Source: Gemmatimonadota bacterium (lineage in GTDB: Bacteria; Gemmatimonadota; Gemmatimonadetes; Palauibacterales; Palauibacteraceae). Taken from it: DNA of 46,136 nucleotides. The DNA is taken from contig JAJEEM010000034.1 of assembly GCA_022820995.1 (NCBI GenBank), positions 1 through 46,136 of the forward strand, read 5' to 3'. The translations under genes and the position numbers were made by a program. Below the pieces are notes generated by a model. That model was not told where the DNA came from and made no database searches. It saw only the letters and a list, made by a program, of their open reading frames with translations. Each line of letters starts with the position of its first letter. The stretch's first letter is position 1. Shown here in pieces: positions 26,657 to 35,593 of this stretch.

Positions 26657-29416
26657 CTACCGCTTCCGGGCGGTGGCTGCGGGAAGTCCGCGGCTGAGGA
26701 TCACGTCCAGCTCCGGCCCGGGCCCGGCGGATGCCGCGTCCCGTCCCGCCAGCGTCGATGGAAGCGCGCCGCGCGATACTCCGCGCAGGATGCCCCGCAC
26801 CCGTCCGTTCGCCGGGTCCCGCAGGATGGCCATCGGCTGATCGCTGGACTCGTCGAGCACGGCGACACCTCCCGGCCCGCTGAGCCGGATTTCGGCCAGC
26901 CTCTCCGCCCGCTCGCTCCGCATGGGGAGGGCGACCACGAAGGCCGAAGCCGCGTTCCCATCCGCAACGGGCCACATTCGCGGGCGAATCGAAAACAACT
27001 CCGCGCCGGCGGCGGTCCTTCCCGTGACTTCGTACGGGCCGCCGGCCTGTCCGGGAAGGCGCGGCGGAGCCTCGACGACGAAGGCCGGCTCCAGAAACGG
27101 GGCGCCGTGTTCGTCGATTCCGCCCCACAGGAGGAGCGACGTGGTCGGAGCGACGTCGCGCCCGGCGGCCTCGGCGCGGGCCGCGGCGCCCGCCTCGTCT
27201 TCCAGGCGGTGGAGGAGCGCCTTCGTGAAGCCGTAGTCGCCGATCCACTGCGGATAGCAGTACGACATCAGGTCATGGAGGCGGGACGATCGGAGCGTCC
27301 CCTCCTCGAAGTTGTATCCCCAGGCTCCGGTGACCCCGTCGACATTCGGGAACACGGCGTCCACGCCGAGCGGGTTGCCGCACGGCGCGTGGCGGAGACT
27401 CATGTTGTGCCCCAGCTCATGGGCGATGAGCGCCGAGTCGGGGATCGAGAAACTCGAGCGTCCGCCGATGAACGCCAGCCCCAGAAAGCCGCCGCTGACC
27501 GGCCGCGGCTTGAGCCCCAGGTAGTGACCGCTCCCGCCTTCCATGGTTCGGATCGCGGCCGTCTCCCTCAGCAGAGCGAACACGTCATCGGATGACGTCG
27601 TCACGGTCTGGTGCACCCTCAGATCCAGACGGCCGACGGGCAGCAGCGTACGCGTGGGCCACAGCAGATCGGCCTCGGCGGTCAATCCGCGGATCAGGTC
27701 CAGAATCGAACGGTCCGGGTCGTTTCGAAGCAGGAACGGGACGACCATGAGGTCGAACACCGGCATCTCGCGCACATCGACCGGCGTCCGGCCGGTCTCG
27801 GGGATCCGCCGCGTCACGCCCAGGTCGGGATCGAGCGTGCCGTCCGGGTCGATCTCCACCACCATTTCCAGCCCCGGCTGAACGACTCGACCCGGGATCG
27901 ACGCGTTGGCCGTCGCCTCCAGGCTGGCCTCGGCGATCCAGGTCGGAATCCGGGTTGTTTGGGCCGGGATGTCCACGCGGTGCGTTTCGACGCCATCGAG
28001 GTAGAATGTGGCCCGCACGGGGGGAAGTCCGGCCTCCGTCGCACGCCCGGCGACCACGAAGACGCGCAGCAGCGCCTCGTCGCCCGCGACGAGAGGTACC
28101 GGGAAGTCGAGGGACTGAACCGCCTGGGTCAGGTACGCCACCGATCCCGCCAGGGGTCGACAGGGGTTCACCTGCGCGTCCTCCAGACGCTGCAGCCAGG
28201 CCAGGAAGTCGGCGTCCGGGGGGGCGCACAGTCCCGTGCCGCGAGCGAGCAGCGCGGTGAGCCGGTCGAGCCCGGCGAGTTCGGCGGGCAGCCGCCCGGA
28301 CAGCCCTCCGTTCGCGGTCAGGTTCAGGTACTCGAGTTTCCCCAGCCGGCCGATGTCGGCGGGCAGCGCTCCGGACAGGTCGTTGTGGGACACCGACAGC
28401 AGGTCCAGGGAGGAGAGTTCGCCCAGTTCCGCCGGTATCGGACCTGTCAGGTCGTTCAGGTACAGCCACAGCTTCTCGAGCCTGGAGAGCGCGCCCAGCT
28501 CGCGCGGAATCGGACCCTCCAGCCTGTTTCTGGAGACGGACAGCTCCGTGAGGCTTTCGAGATTCCCCAGCTCGGGCGGAATTACACCCGTCAGGTCGTT
28601 GCCGTTGAGCCGGAGGTTCGTGAGGCTCTGGAGGTTGCCGAGTTCGCGCGGGACCGGGCCCGTGAGGTCGTTGTACGCCAGGCTCAGTGTACGCAGACGC
28701 CCGAGGTTCCCGAGCTCGCGCGGGATGGGCCCCGTCAGATCGTTCGAGTTGATCCGTAGCGCCACGAGGCTCTGAAGATCCGCCAGTTCGGGCGGAATCG
28801 GACCCTCGAGGTCGTTGTCGTACAGATCCAGCCTGCGCAGCGCCGAGAAGGTCGCGAGTTGGGGCGGAATCGAGCCGGTGAGTCCGTTGCCGTTCAGGCC
28901 CAGCCCGATGATCCGGTCCTGCCGATCGGTCGAGACCCCATGCCACGTCCCGAGAGGAGCATCCGTACCCCAGTTCTCGTCGTCGGTCCAGCCGCTGCCC
29001 CCGAGGACTGTGTAGAGGTAGAGCAGGACATCGCGGGGCGCGCCCCCGACCAATACGTGTGCGGCCGCGCTCAAGCCCGAGGATCTCTCCGTGGCGGTCA
29101 CCATCGCGGTCCCGCCGCCCGCGGCGGTCACCTCGCCCCGATCGTTCACCGTCGCCGCCGAGGCGTCGCTCGATGCCCACGAGAACCGGGCATCCGGCAC
29201 CGTGTTTCCCTGGTCGTCCCGCGCCTGCGCCGTCAGGCGCAGCGTTTCGCCCGGCGCGAGTGCGGCCGCCGCCGGAGAGACGGTCACCGACGTCACCGGG
29301 ACCGACGGACCGATGGTGTCCTCGGCACAGGAAACCACCACCAGAAGCGCCAGCGACACCAACACCGGCACCGGCGACACCGACACGGGCGACACCGCGG
29401 CGCCGCGGTACGTCAT
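26657..29416 (-). CDS. Plant-type LRR lipoprotein with M66-like metzincin protease domain
   Basis: An ATG at 29416 overlapping the dehydrogenase stop gives a 919-aa lipoprotein (lipobox VVVSC near residue 30). Domains in order: a BIG_2-like module (about 40-115), about ten LTGPIPxxLGxLxxL repeats of plant-like LRR type (about 140-400), a beta-rich region (about 410-600), a protease domain with HELGHNMSLRH at 666-676, and a C-terminal beta domain (about 745-915) shared with the secreted protein at 15035-15652. The protease has three His ligands and a Met-turn in DLMSYC; the usual metzincin Gly is Ser673. This recalls M66 proteases. It may be a secreted protease or mucinase-like enzyme. Confidence 0.78.
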   Translation of the reverse strand: MTYRGAAVSPVSVSPVPVLVSLALLVVVSCAEDTIGPSVPVTSVTVSPAAAALAPGETLRLTAQARDDQGNTVPDARFSWASSDASAATVNDRGEVTAAGGGTAMVTATERSSGLSAAAHVLVGGAPRDVLLYLYTVLGGSGWTDDENWGTDAPLGTWHGVSTDRQDRIIGLGLNGNGLTGSIPPQLATFSALRRLDLYDNDLEGPIPPELADLQSLVALRINSNDLTGPIPRELGNLGRLRTLSLAYNDLTGPVPRELGNLQSLTNLRLNGNDLTGVIPPELGNLESLTELSVSRNRLEGPIPRELGALSRLEKLWLYLNDLTGPIPAELGELSSLDLLSVSHNDLSGALPADIGRLGKLEYLNLTANGGLSGRLPAELAGLDRLTALLARGTGLCAPPDADFLAWLQRLEDAQVNPCRPLAGSVAYLTQAVQSLDFPVPLVAGDEALLRVFVVAGRATEAGLPPVRATFYLDGVETHRVDIPAQTTRIPTWIAEASLEATANASIPGRVVQPGLEMVVEIDPDGTLDPDLGVTRRIPETGRTPVDVREMPVFDLMVVPFLLRNDPDRSILDLIRGLTAEADLLWPTRTLLPVGRLDLRVHQTVTTSSDDVFALLRETAAIRTMEGGSGHYLGLKPRPVSGGFLGLAFIGGRSSFSIPDSALIAHELGHNMSLRHAPCGNPLGVDAVFPNVDGVTGAWGYNFEEGTLRSSRLHDLMSYCYPQWIGDYGFTKALLHRLEDEAGAAARAEAAGRDVAPTTSLLLWGGIDEHGAPFLEPAFVVEAPPRLPGQAGGPYEVTGRTAAGAELFSIRPRMWPVADGNAASAFVVALPMRSERAERLAEIRLSGPGGVAVLDESSDQPMAILRDPANGRVRGILRGVSRGALPSTLAGRDAASAGPGPELDVILSRGLPAATARKR

Positions 29417-30462
29417 CAGTAGCCGTGCGCCTTGTTTACGCGGTTTTCGAGGGGGTCGCCGCGCTGGTAGCGGGCGATGTTGCGCACGATCAGGTCCGTC
29501 TCGCGCTGCCAGAAGTGTGCCGACGTGCCGCCGACGTGCGGGGTGATGAGGACGTTCTCCAGCCCCCAGAGCGGGTGATCGGCCGGGAGCGGCTCGGTTT
29601 CGAACACGTCCAGCATCGCGCCGCGCAGGTGCCGGGTTTCGAGCGCCCGGACGAGCGCGGCCTCGTGGACGAGGGTGCCGCGGGCGAGGTTGATGAGCAC
29701 GGCGCCCGGCTTCATGCGGGCGAGTTCGGCGGCGCCGAGGAGGCCCTCGGTCTCCGGCGTCTCGGGGGCCGTGAGGGCGACGAAGTCGGAGGTCTCGAGG
29801 AGTTCCGGGAGATGGTCGGGGCCCTCCAGGCGGTCGAGCTCGGGGGGCTTTCGGCCGACGTTGCGGCGGACGGCCTGAACTCGCATGCCGAGGGCGTACG
29901 CGCGGCGGCCGAGCGCGGATCCGATGCCGCCGTAGCCGATGATGCCGAGCGAGGCTCCGGCCACCTCGCCGCGGGCGGGCGCCGCGTGCAGGGGACTCCG
30001 GGGCGAGTTCAGCGCGGACTGGACCCACTCGTGCCCGCGCTGCGCCCGCACCGCGAGGTCCAGGCCGCGGACGAAATAGAGGATGCCGGCCATGGCGTGG
30101 TCCGCCAGCGAGTCCGCGTACATGCCCGCCGAGTTCGTGAAGATGACGTCGCTCTCCCGCATCTCCTCGAAGAGCGAGTTCCGCGCCCCGGCGGCGCCCG
30201 AGTGGAACCAGCGCAGCTTGCGGGCGGCGAGGAAGACGTCCCGCCGGATCCCCCACCCGCAGTAGACCTCGGCGTCGGCCACCGCCTCCAGAAGCTCCGG
30301 CGGCGTCACGCGCACGCCGTCGCCGGTCGCCTCGAGCGCGACGCGGACCGACTCGATCTCCCACTCCGGGTCCAGCGCGTCGCGGATCCGCTCGAACGAC
30401 CGCTCCGGCATCGACCAGTGGGGGGTCTCCGGCGCGTACATCCAGATCACGAAGCGGCGCAA
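29416..30462 (-). CDS. D-isomer-specific 2-hydroxyacid dehydrogenase
   Basis: The 348-aa NAD(P)-dependent enzyme interconverts 2-hydroxy and 2-oxo acids. It has the Rossmann motif GIIGYGGIGSALGRRA (about 170-185), the catalytic Arg in INLARGTLV, Glu in DVFETEPLP and His in TPHVGG. It resembles the glyoxylate/hydroxypyruvate reductase branch, but specificity is open. It lies 22 bp after trpS, and its TGA overlaps the ATG of the LRR protease by one base. Confidence 0.9.
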   Translation of the reverse strand: MRRFVIWMYAPETPHWSMPERSFERIRDALDPEWEIESVRVALEATGDGVRVTPPELLEAVADAEVYCGWGIRRDVFLAARKLRWFHSGAAGARNSLFEEMRESDVIFTNSAGMYADSLADHAMAGILYFVRGLDLAVRAQRGHEWVQSALNSPRSPLHAAPARGEVAGASLGIIGYGGIGSALGRRAYALGMRVQAVRRNVGRKPPELDRLEGPDHLPELLETSDFVALTAPETPETEGLLGAAELARMKPGAVLINLARGTLVHEAALVRALETRHLRGAMLDVFETEPLPADHPLWGLENVLITPHVGGTSAHFWQRETDLIVRNIARYQRGDPLENRVNKAHGY

Positions 30463-30484
30463 GGCGACTCCCGGCGCTCCCGGC

Positions 30485-31579
30485 TCAGCCCGCGGCGCCC
30501 GCTGGGCCGCCGTCCGCCGTGCCGACCCCGGCCCCGGCGCCGACCCCGGACAGGTGCGGGAGATCGACGTCCAGCGTGCGCGGGCCGACGCCCATCCGTT
30601 CGCGCACGACCTCCATCGTACGCTCGGCCTCGGCCGCCGCGCGCTCCGCTCCCGCCGCCAGGATCTCGATCACCCGCTCCGGGTGGGCGCGCAGTTCCGC
30701 CGCGCGCTCGCGCACCGGGGCGAGTTCCTCCGCCACGTTGTCCGTGAGCTGCCGCTTGCAGGCGACGCAGCCGATCCCCGCCGTCTGGCAGAGGATCTCG
30801 ATCTCCTCGCGCTCCGCCGGGTCCGTGAAGAACTCGTGCAGGGCGAAGACGTTGCACACGTGCGGGTTGCCGGGGTCGTCCTTCCGCACCCGCGCCGGGT
30901 CCGTGACCGCCGTGCGCAGCCGCGCCCACAGTTCGTCCGGCTCGGCGACCATCCGCACCGTGTTGTCCTTCGACTTCGACATCTTCGCCACGCCGTCGAG
31001 CCCGCGGACGCGACTCCCCGTCCCCACGAGCGTCTCCGGTTCCGGGAAGAAGTCGCCGAAGCGCGCGTTCCAGCGCCGCGCGACCTCCCGCGACAGTTCC
31101 AGGTGCTGGCGCTGGTCCTCTCCCACCGGCACGAAGTCGGCCCGGTAGAGGAGGATGTCGGCCGCCTGCAGCACGGGATAGTTGAGGAGACCCGCGTTCA
31201 CCGACTCCCGGCCCTGGGACTTCTCCTTGAACTGCGTCATCCGTCCCAGGTCGCCCACCGGGGTGACCGTGTTGAACAGCCACTGGAGTTCGCTGTGGAA
31301 GGGGACGTGCGACTGCGCGAAGAGCGTGCAGCGTTCCGGATCGATCCCCGAGGCGACGAGCGACACGGTGAGGTCGAACACGCGGCGCAGCAGGTCCTCG
31401 CGCTCGTACTCGCGCGTGATCGCGTGCAGGTCGACGATGCAGTAGAAGCACTCGTACTCATCGACCATCGCCGCCCAGCGCCGGAACACCCCGAGATAGT
31501 TCCCGAGGTGCGCGTGGCCCGTGGGCTGGATGCCGCTGAAGACGCGCTTGCGCCGGCCCGGCGAGGCCGTGTCGGTCAC
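30485..31579 (-). CDS. trpS: Tryptophanyl-tRNA synthetase
   Basis: The 364-aa class I synthetase charges tRNA-Trp. The HIGH-like motif is TGHAHLGN (20-27) and the KMSKS motif is AKMSKSKDN. Other family blocks are FSGIQPTG, LNYPVLQAADILLY and PVGEDQRQHLELSRE. A glycine/alanine-rich tail of ~25 residues follows the fold. Its ATG overlaps the stop of a small coiled-coil membrane gene by 4 bp, suggesting coupling. Confidence 0.97.
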   Translation of the reverse strand: MTDTASPGRRKRVFSGIQPTGHAHLGNYLGVFRRWAAMVDEYECFYCIVDLHAITREYEREDLLRRVFDLTVSLVASGIDPERCTLFAQSHVPFHSELQWLFNTVTPVGDLGRMTQFKEKSQGRESVNAGLLNYPVLQAADILLYRADFVPVGEDQRQHLELSREVARRWNARFGDFFPEPETLVGTGSRVRGLDGVAKMSKSKDNTVRMVAEPDELWARLRTAVTDPARVRKDDPGNPHVCNVFALHEFFTDPAEREEIEILCQTAGIGCVACKRQLTDNVAEELAPVRERAAELRAHPERVIEILAAGAERAAAEAERTMEVVRERMGVGPRTLDVDLPHLSGVGAGAGVGTADGGPAGAAG

Positions 31580-32070
31580 TGCGTGCCGACTCCCAAAGTC
31601 CCGCGCGCGCGATTGAGGTCACCCCGTCCCCGAATCTCCTCGCGGAGCTCCGCCACGCTCTCGCGCAGTTCCTCGAGAAGGGCGGTCACGTCCTCGCGAA
31701 TGGCGGTCACGTCCTCGCGGAGGGCCGTAACCTCCTCGCGGAGGACCACCATGTCCTCGCGGAGGGCCACCATATCCTCGCGGAGAGTCACGACGTCCTC
31801 GCGAAGGTCCCCGACCTGAACCTCCATGCGGGACACGCTGGCGACGAGTTCGATCTGCGTCGCCTGGAGGGCGTTCGTCCGCTCCCACAGGAGAGTGAAG
31901 GCTCCCGTCACGACCGTGAACGCGAAGGTGAGGAAGAGGCCGAGATTCCAGCGCGTGACCGTGATTCCGTCCGCCGCGCGGCGTGCTTCCGCGCGCGCAC
32001 GGCGGCCGGCGGCGGCGGGTTCGCCGACCGCCGTCCGGGATTCTGCGGTGTCTGTCTTCGATTCGGCCAT
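31576..32070 (-). CDS. Small single-pass membrane coiled-coil protein (type DGIT)
   Basis: The 164-aa protein starts MAESKTDTAES, has a basic alanine-rich head, the motif DGITVTRWNLGL, one transmembrane helix (about 55-76) and then about 70 residues of heptads such as LREDMVALREDMVVLREEV. These are encoded by 21-bp near-identical repeats. It is paralogous to the plus-strand protein at 41430-41888, which shares DGITxTRWxLGL. I recognise no named family. It overlaps trpS by 4 bp and is preceded by a TTGA-N7-TTGA element. Confidence 0.7.
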   Translation of the reverse strand: MAESKTDTAESRTAVGEPAAAGRRARAEARRAADGITVTRWNLGLFLTFAFTVVTGAFTLLWERTNALQATQIELVASVSRMEVQVGDLREDVVTLREDMVALREDMVVLREEVTALREDVTAIREDVTALLEELRESVAELREEIRGRGDLNRARGTLGVGTQ

Positions 32071-32161
32071 TGAGGATCCCCAGGATGCTGTGAACGTAAC
32101 CCATAGGCGCGCGGCGCGGAAACTTTCCGCAGCGTCACCAGCCAAACGATCGCCGCGGCTC

Positions 32162-32176
32162 TCAACGCACGATCAA
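32162..32176 (-). promoter_or_regulatory. TTGA-N7-TTGA direct repeat upstream of the coiled-coil/trpS unit
   Basis: On the minus strand TTGATCGTGCGTTGA has an 11-bp period and ends about 91 bp before the ATG. A TTTGG block follows 15 bp downstream, as at the 35.4-kb copy. Confidence 0.55.
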
Positions 32177-32243
32177 CGGCGGCGACTCAGGGGGTGGGGG
32201 ATGCGGCCGGCGGTCGGCCGCGGGGGCCGGCGCGGACGGCGGG

Positions 32244-33374
32244 TCAGGTGGGGGTGGGGGACTCCCGATGGGCTGCGTGGGCCTGGAGGATGGCTTCGAC
32301 GAGGGGGGTGGTGCCGAAGCGGATGGGGTCGGTGGCGGGGAGGCCGGTGACCTCGCGGGCGTGGCGGACGGCGGCGCGGGCCTCGTTCTCGGGGATGTCC
32401 CAGGTCGCGAGGGAGACGCCGATCACGCGGCCGGGGATGTCGGGACAGGCCCAGGTCAGGGCGTCCTCGTAGCGGCGGATCACCTCGTCGAGTTCGGGGA
32501 GGACGACCCAGCCGTGGTTGCCGCCGTAGATGCGGGGGCGGCTCGGCATCCAGGTGAGGATCATCGCGTGCGGGAGCGTGCCGTGCAGGAGGCCGTGCGT
32601 GACGCCGGAGTAGCCGGGGTGCATGAGCGACCCCTGGCCCTCGACGAGCACGATGTCGACGCCCTCGCCGTCCTCGCCGCGCGCCGCCTCGAGCGTGAGG
32701 CGTTCCGCGGCGCCGGAGATGAAGTCCGACACCACCGCGTCGACGGCGATGCCGGTGCCGGCGATGAGGATGCCCGTCTGTCCCGTGGCGGCGAAGCCGG
32801 CGCGCACCCCCCGGGCCTCGAGGGCGCGCTGCAACTCGAGCGAGACGGTCATCTTGCCCGTGTTGCAGTCCGTGCCGACGGTGAGCACCCGGAACGCGTC
32901 GGTCCCCATGGCCCGTCCCGCGCCCACCGGCAGGTCGGCGGGCGGTTTGCGGAGGTCGAACAGCGTGCAGCCGTGCCGGTCCGCCAGCGCCGCCAACTCC
33001 GGATCGTCGCAGAGGAAGAAGTGGAGGCCGCTGATGACGTCGAGCCCCTCCTCGAGCGCGGCCACGAGCACGGCCCGCCACGCCTCGGGGAGCTGTCCTC
33101 CCTGCGGCGCGATCCCCACGAGAAGGGCTTCAGGGCGGGGTTCCGTCGCGAGCGCCTCGGCGAAGGTCGCGACGATGGGGATGTCGCCGCCGAAGCCCAG
33201 CGTCTCCCCCACCGTGCTGCCCGCGAAGCGGGAGTCGATGACGGCACACACCCGCTCCGGCTGGTAGCGCACGGCGGACGAGGCGGTCTTCGCCGTCTCG
33301 ACCCCGAAGGCCCCCTCCGCGAGGATCGCGAGCCGGGAGGAGGAAAGCCGCTTCCGCCCCGGGCCCGGGCTCAT
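32244..33374 (-). CDS. DUF1611 family protein (DgcN-like)
   Basis: The 376-aa protein belongs to the DUF1611 family: an N-terminal Rossmann-like domain (about 12-135) followed by a P-loop domain with GTDCNTGKMT near 167, GQTGILIAG and VEGQGSLMHPGYSG. Family members have been described as D-glutamate N-acetyltransferases (DgcN) acting with a dipeptide-epimerase-like partner. No DgcA-like gene is seen next to it here. It overlaps pspA by 4 bp and is the last gene of the PspA-type cluster. Function in this setting is open. Confidence 0.8.
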   Translation of the reverse strand: MSPGPGRKRLSSSRLAILAEGAFGVETAKTASSAVRYQPERVCAVIDSRFAGSTVGETLGFGGDIPIVATFAEALATEPRPEALLVGIAPQGGQLPEAWRAVLVAALEEGLDVISGLHFFLCDDPELAALADRHGCTLFDLRKPPADLPVGAGRAMGTDAFRVLTVGTDCNTGKMTVSLELQRALEARGVRAGFAATGQTGILIAGTGIAVDAVVSDFISGAAERLTLEAARGEDGEGVDIVLVEGQGSLMHPGYSGVTHGLLHGTLPHAMILTWMPSRPRIYGGNHGWVVLPELDEVIRRYEDALTWACPDIPGRVIGVSLATWDIPENEARAAVRHAREVTGLPATDPIRFGTTPLVEAILQAHAAHRESPTPT

Positions 33375-34231
33375 TCGCTCCCGGCCCGCTCCGTCTCGCC
33401 GGACTCGCCCAGCAGCTCGAGGAGTTCGGCCTCGGGGATCTCCTCCACGTCATCCGCGCCCCCGGCTTCAGCCGCCCCCGACCCGGAATCCGCCTCCGCC
33501 CCGGCGTCCTCGCCCGAGCCGAGCGCCTTCACGTCCTCGGGCTCGCCCGAGGAGAGGAGACCCATGGAGGCCTTCATCTCCAGCAGCTTGTCCTCCACGG
33601 CGGCGTCGCCGCCCGCCTCCAGCGCCTTGAACTCGCTGAGGAGCGTGTCGCCGGTGAGTTCCTCGGTGACCTCCGCGCTCGCGAGCGCCTGGCGCTCCGC
33701 CTGCTCGATCTTCTCGGTCATCTGATCGAAGGCTCGGAAGGCGCTCTTGTCGTGGAGTCCCTGCATCGTGTCGTGGATGCGCTTCTGGGCCTCCGCGCGC
33801 TTCTGCTTCGCGATGAGGAGGTTCTTCTTGCGCTTCGCCTCCTCGATCTTCGCGTTCAGCTGCCGCAGGGAGTCCTTGAGCTTCTCCGTCTCGGCGCGGT
33901 GGTTCTGCCACTGCGCCTCCAGCTCGCGCGCGTGCTCGGCGTGCTCCTGCCCGCGCACCAGCGCCTGGCGCGCGAGGTCGTCGCGGCCCTCGCGGATCGC
34001 GAGCCGCGCCCGCCGCTCCCACTCCTGCGCCGTGGAGCGCGACTCCTCGAACTGCGCCCGCAGCTTGCGTTCGTCGGCGATCGCGACCGCCACCTCCTGC
34101 TTCGCCTGGGCGAGCTGGCGGCGCATGTCCTCGATAATCGTGGTGAGCATCTTCTCGGGGTTTTCGGCACGAGCGATGAGGTCGTTGAGATTCGATCGAA
34201 TCAGCCGGGAAAGACGGTCCAGGACACCCAT
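33371..34231 (-). CDS. pspA: PspA/IM30 (ESCRT-III-like) membrane stress protein
   Basis: The 286-aa protein starts MGVLDRLSRLIRSNLNDLIARAENPEKML, the amphipathic helix 0 and helix 1 start typical of PspA/Vipp1. Long coiled-coil helices follow to about residue 185. An acidic Ala/Gly/Glu tail (220-286) ends in a LLELLGE segment. PspA coats damaged inner membrane. It is translated within PspB-like-YbjN-like-PspA-DUF1611. Confidence 0.92.
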   Translation of the reverse strand: MGVLDRLSRLIRSNLNDLIARAENPEKMLTTIIEDMRRQLAQAKQEVAVAIADERKLRAQFEESRSTAQEWERRARLAIREGRDDLARQALVRGQEHAEHARELEAQWQNHRAETEKLKDSLRQLNAKIEEAKRKKNLLIAKQKRAEAQKRIHDTMQGLHDKSAFRAFDQMTEKIEQAERQALASAEVTEELTGDTLLSEFKALEAGGDAAVEDKLLEMKASMGLLSSGEPEDVKALGSGEDAGAEADSGSGAAEAGGADDVEEIPEAELLELLGESGETERAGSE

Positions 34232-34261
34232 GGTGTATGCTCGTTTCCTGTGCTTTGCTCT

Positions 34262-34666
34262 TCAGTCGGTCGATATGTCGGCGGTGAGGCTGTCCCAATG
34301 GGAGGTCAGCGCGAGCGTGAGGCTCTCGAGCGTGGCGCGGAACTCGGAGAAGTCGAGGTTCTCGAGCTCCAGCGTGTCGCTCAGGATGACCTCGCCGTCC
34401 TCGAGACCGTAGGCCCCGTGGATGAGGTCCACCGCGTTCAACTCCAGGAGCCTCCGGTAGAGCGCGAGCTGGTCTTCGTCGTCGATCGGGAGATCGCGGA
34501 TGTCCGCGCGACACACGAGAACGGGCGGCTGGTAGTTCACCAGAATCCTGGGCTGCCGCTCCGCGCTCGCACCGTCCGGGTGGACGATCCACAGTCCCTC
34601 GTCGAGTTCCTGATAGTCCGCTTCGGTGCGGATGAGGAAGCTCTCTATGTCCTCTCGGTTCAGCAT
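34262..34666 (-). CDS. CesT/YbjN-like protein of the PspA cluster
   Basis: The 134-aa acidic protein resembles the YbjN/type III secretion chaperone-like alpha-beta fold (ILVNYQPPVLVCRADIRDLP, LYRRLLELNAVDLIHGAYGLEDGEVILSDTL). Proteins of this fold often accompany PspA genes. Its ATG overlaps the PspB-like stop by one base, and pspA starts 30 bp downstream. A role as a PspA partner or chaperone is inferred from position. Confidence 0.65.
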   Translation of the reverse strand: MLNREDIESFLIRTEADYQELDEGLWIVHPDGASAERQPRILVNYQPPVLVCRADIRDLPIDDEDQLALYRRLLELNAVDLIHGAYGLEDGEVILSDTLELENLDFSEFRATLESLTLALTSHWDSLTADISTD

Positions 34667-34974
34667 CAGTTCGGTCCCCGCAGTCGTGAATCGGGTCGCC
34701 CTTCCGGGCGAGGCTCATCCGATGGCGTCCCGCTCCCGAGCCCGCCGCCTCCGAGCCCGCCGCCCTCGAGGAGGCGGGTCATGAAGCGCTGCTCCTCCGT
34801 CAACCGGTCCACCTGGTTCGCCAGCAGCGCGACATGTTCGCGCAGACGCTCGATCTCGTCGTCCCCGCCGGGTTCCACCGGCGTCGGCGACGGGCGGGCC
34901 GCGAACCACTTCTGGGCCACTTCCCCGAACGTGACGAGCGCCACGATAATGATGATGAAGACGAAGACGCTCAT
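34666..34974 (-). CDS. PspB-like small membrane protein
   Basis: The 102-aa protein has one N-terminal transmembrane helix (MSVFVFIIIIVALVTFGEVA), a linker and a leucine-zipper-like helix IERLREHVALLANQVDRLTEEQRFMTRLLE, then a Gly/Pro-rich tail. This is the shape of PspB or of small envelope-stress anchors. Co-location with PspA supports it; sequence identity to PspB itself is weak. Confidence 0.6.
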   Translation of the reverse strand: MSVFVFIIIIVALVTFGEVAQKWFAARPSPTPVEPGGDDEIERLREHVALLANQVDRLTEEQRFMTRLLEGGGLGGGGLGSGTPSDEPRPEGRPDSRLRGPN

Positions 34975-35160
34975 CGCCGTCCTTGCCGCAACTGGTACCG
35001 TCCGGAACCGGCCGCCATCGGCGAAACGAACCTACGAGGCGAACCGGACCGGAGTTTCCCCGCAGACGGCCGCGCGAACCGGCGAAAGCGGTCGCGCGAA
35101 CCGCCGACGGCGGGCCATGATAACGCCGGGACACGCGGCACGGAACCCGCGCGCGAAGGG

Positions 35161-35391
35161 TCAGCCGGAGGTCCGGGGCGGCTCCGGGGGCGGTGTCGTG
35201 CCGAGGGCGCGAACGTCGTCGCGGAGTTGCGAAAAGCTCTCGTTCATTCTGCCTTCCAGCCGATCGAAGCGCCGGTCGAGCCGGTCCAGGTGCCGCTCGA
35301 GCGGTTGTGCGAACAGTTTCGTCATCGTCCAGACCGAACCCACCAGCATGGCAAACACGGTCATCATCGGCAGGACCGAATCCCAGTTCAC
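35161..35391 (-). CDS. Small membrane coiled-coil protein (76 aa)
   Basis: A GTG start with a strong AAGGAGG site gives a 76-aa protein. It has an N-terminal transmembrane helix (SVLPMMTVFAMLVGSVWTMT) and an amphipathic helix with heptads LERHLDRLDRRFDRLEGRM, then a Pro-rich tail. It shares the plan of the other three small coiled-coil proteins here, though sequence similarity is limited. A TTGA-N7-TTGA element lies 77 bp upstream. It is separated by 186 bp (nothing recognised) from the PspB-like gene. Confidence 0.6.
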   Translation of the reverse strand: MNWDSVLPMMTVFAMLVGSVWTMTKLFAQPLERHLDRLDRRFDRLEGRMNESFSQLRDDVRALGTTPPPEPPRTSG

Positions 35392-35468
35392 GCGCCCTCC
35401 TCCTTGAATCTCGCCTCGCTACCCAACGTAGCCCTCTCCGGTGTCCGCCCAAAAGGTGGCGTCCGCCA

Positions 35469-35483
35469 TCAACGGACTATCAA
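35469..35483 (-). promoter_or_regulatory. TTGA-N7-TTGA direct repeat upstream of the 76-aa coiled-coil gene
   Basis: On the minus strand TTGATAGTCCGTTGA has an 11-bp period. Downstream, TTTGGG and TACGTT are 17 bp apart and could be a -35/-10 pair, putting the repeat just upstream of the -35. Confidence 0.55.
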
Positions 35484-35593
35484 CGGGCCGGTCGGGGCGG
35501 CGTTACCTCATCGTATCCCTCTTCCCTGGCGCCGGCCGCTGTCAGGGGTCCGGCCGCCGCGCGCGACGGGCCGGATCGCCGTGCGCGACGCCG

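Noticed and set aside
31634..31811. Direct repeats as a CRISPR array
   Set aside because: The repeats are 21-bp coding heptads without spacers; no cas genes are present.
30554..31819. Plus-strand ORF with SSRRAVTSSRR repeats
   Set aside because: Reads the reverse complement of trpS and of the 21-bp coiled-coil repeats; the repeats belong to the minus-strand gene.
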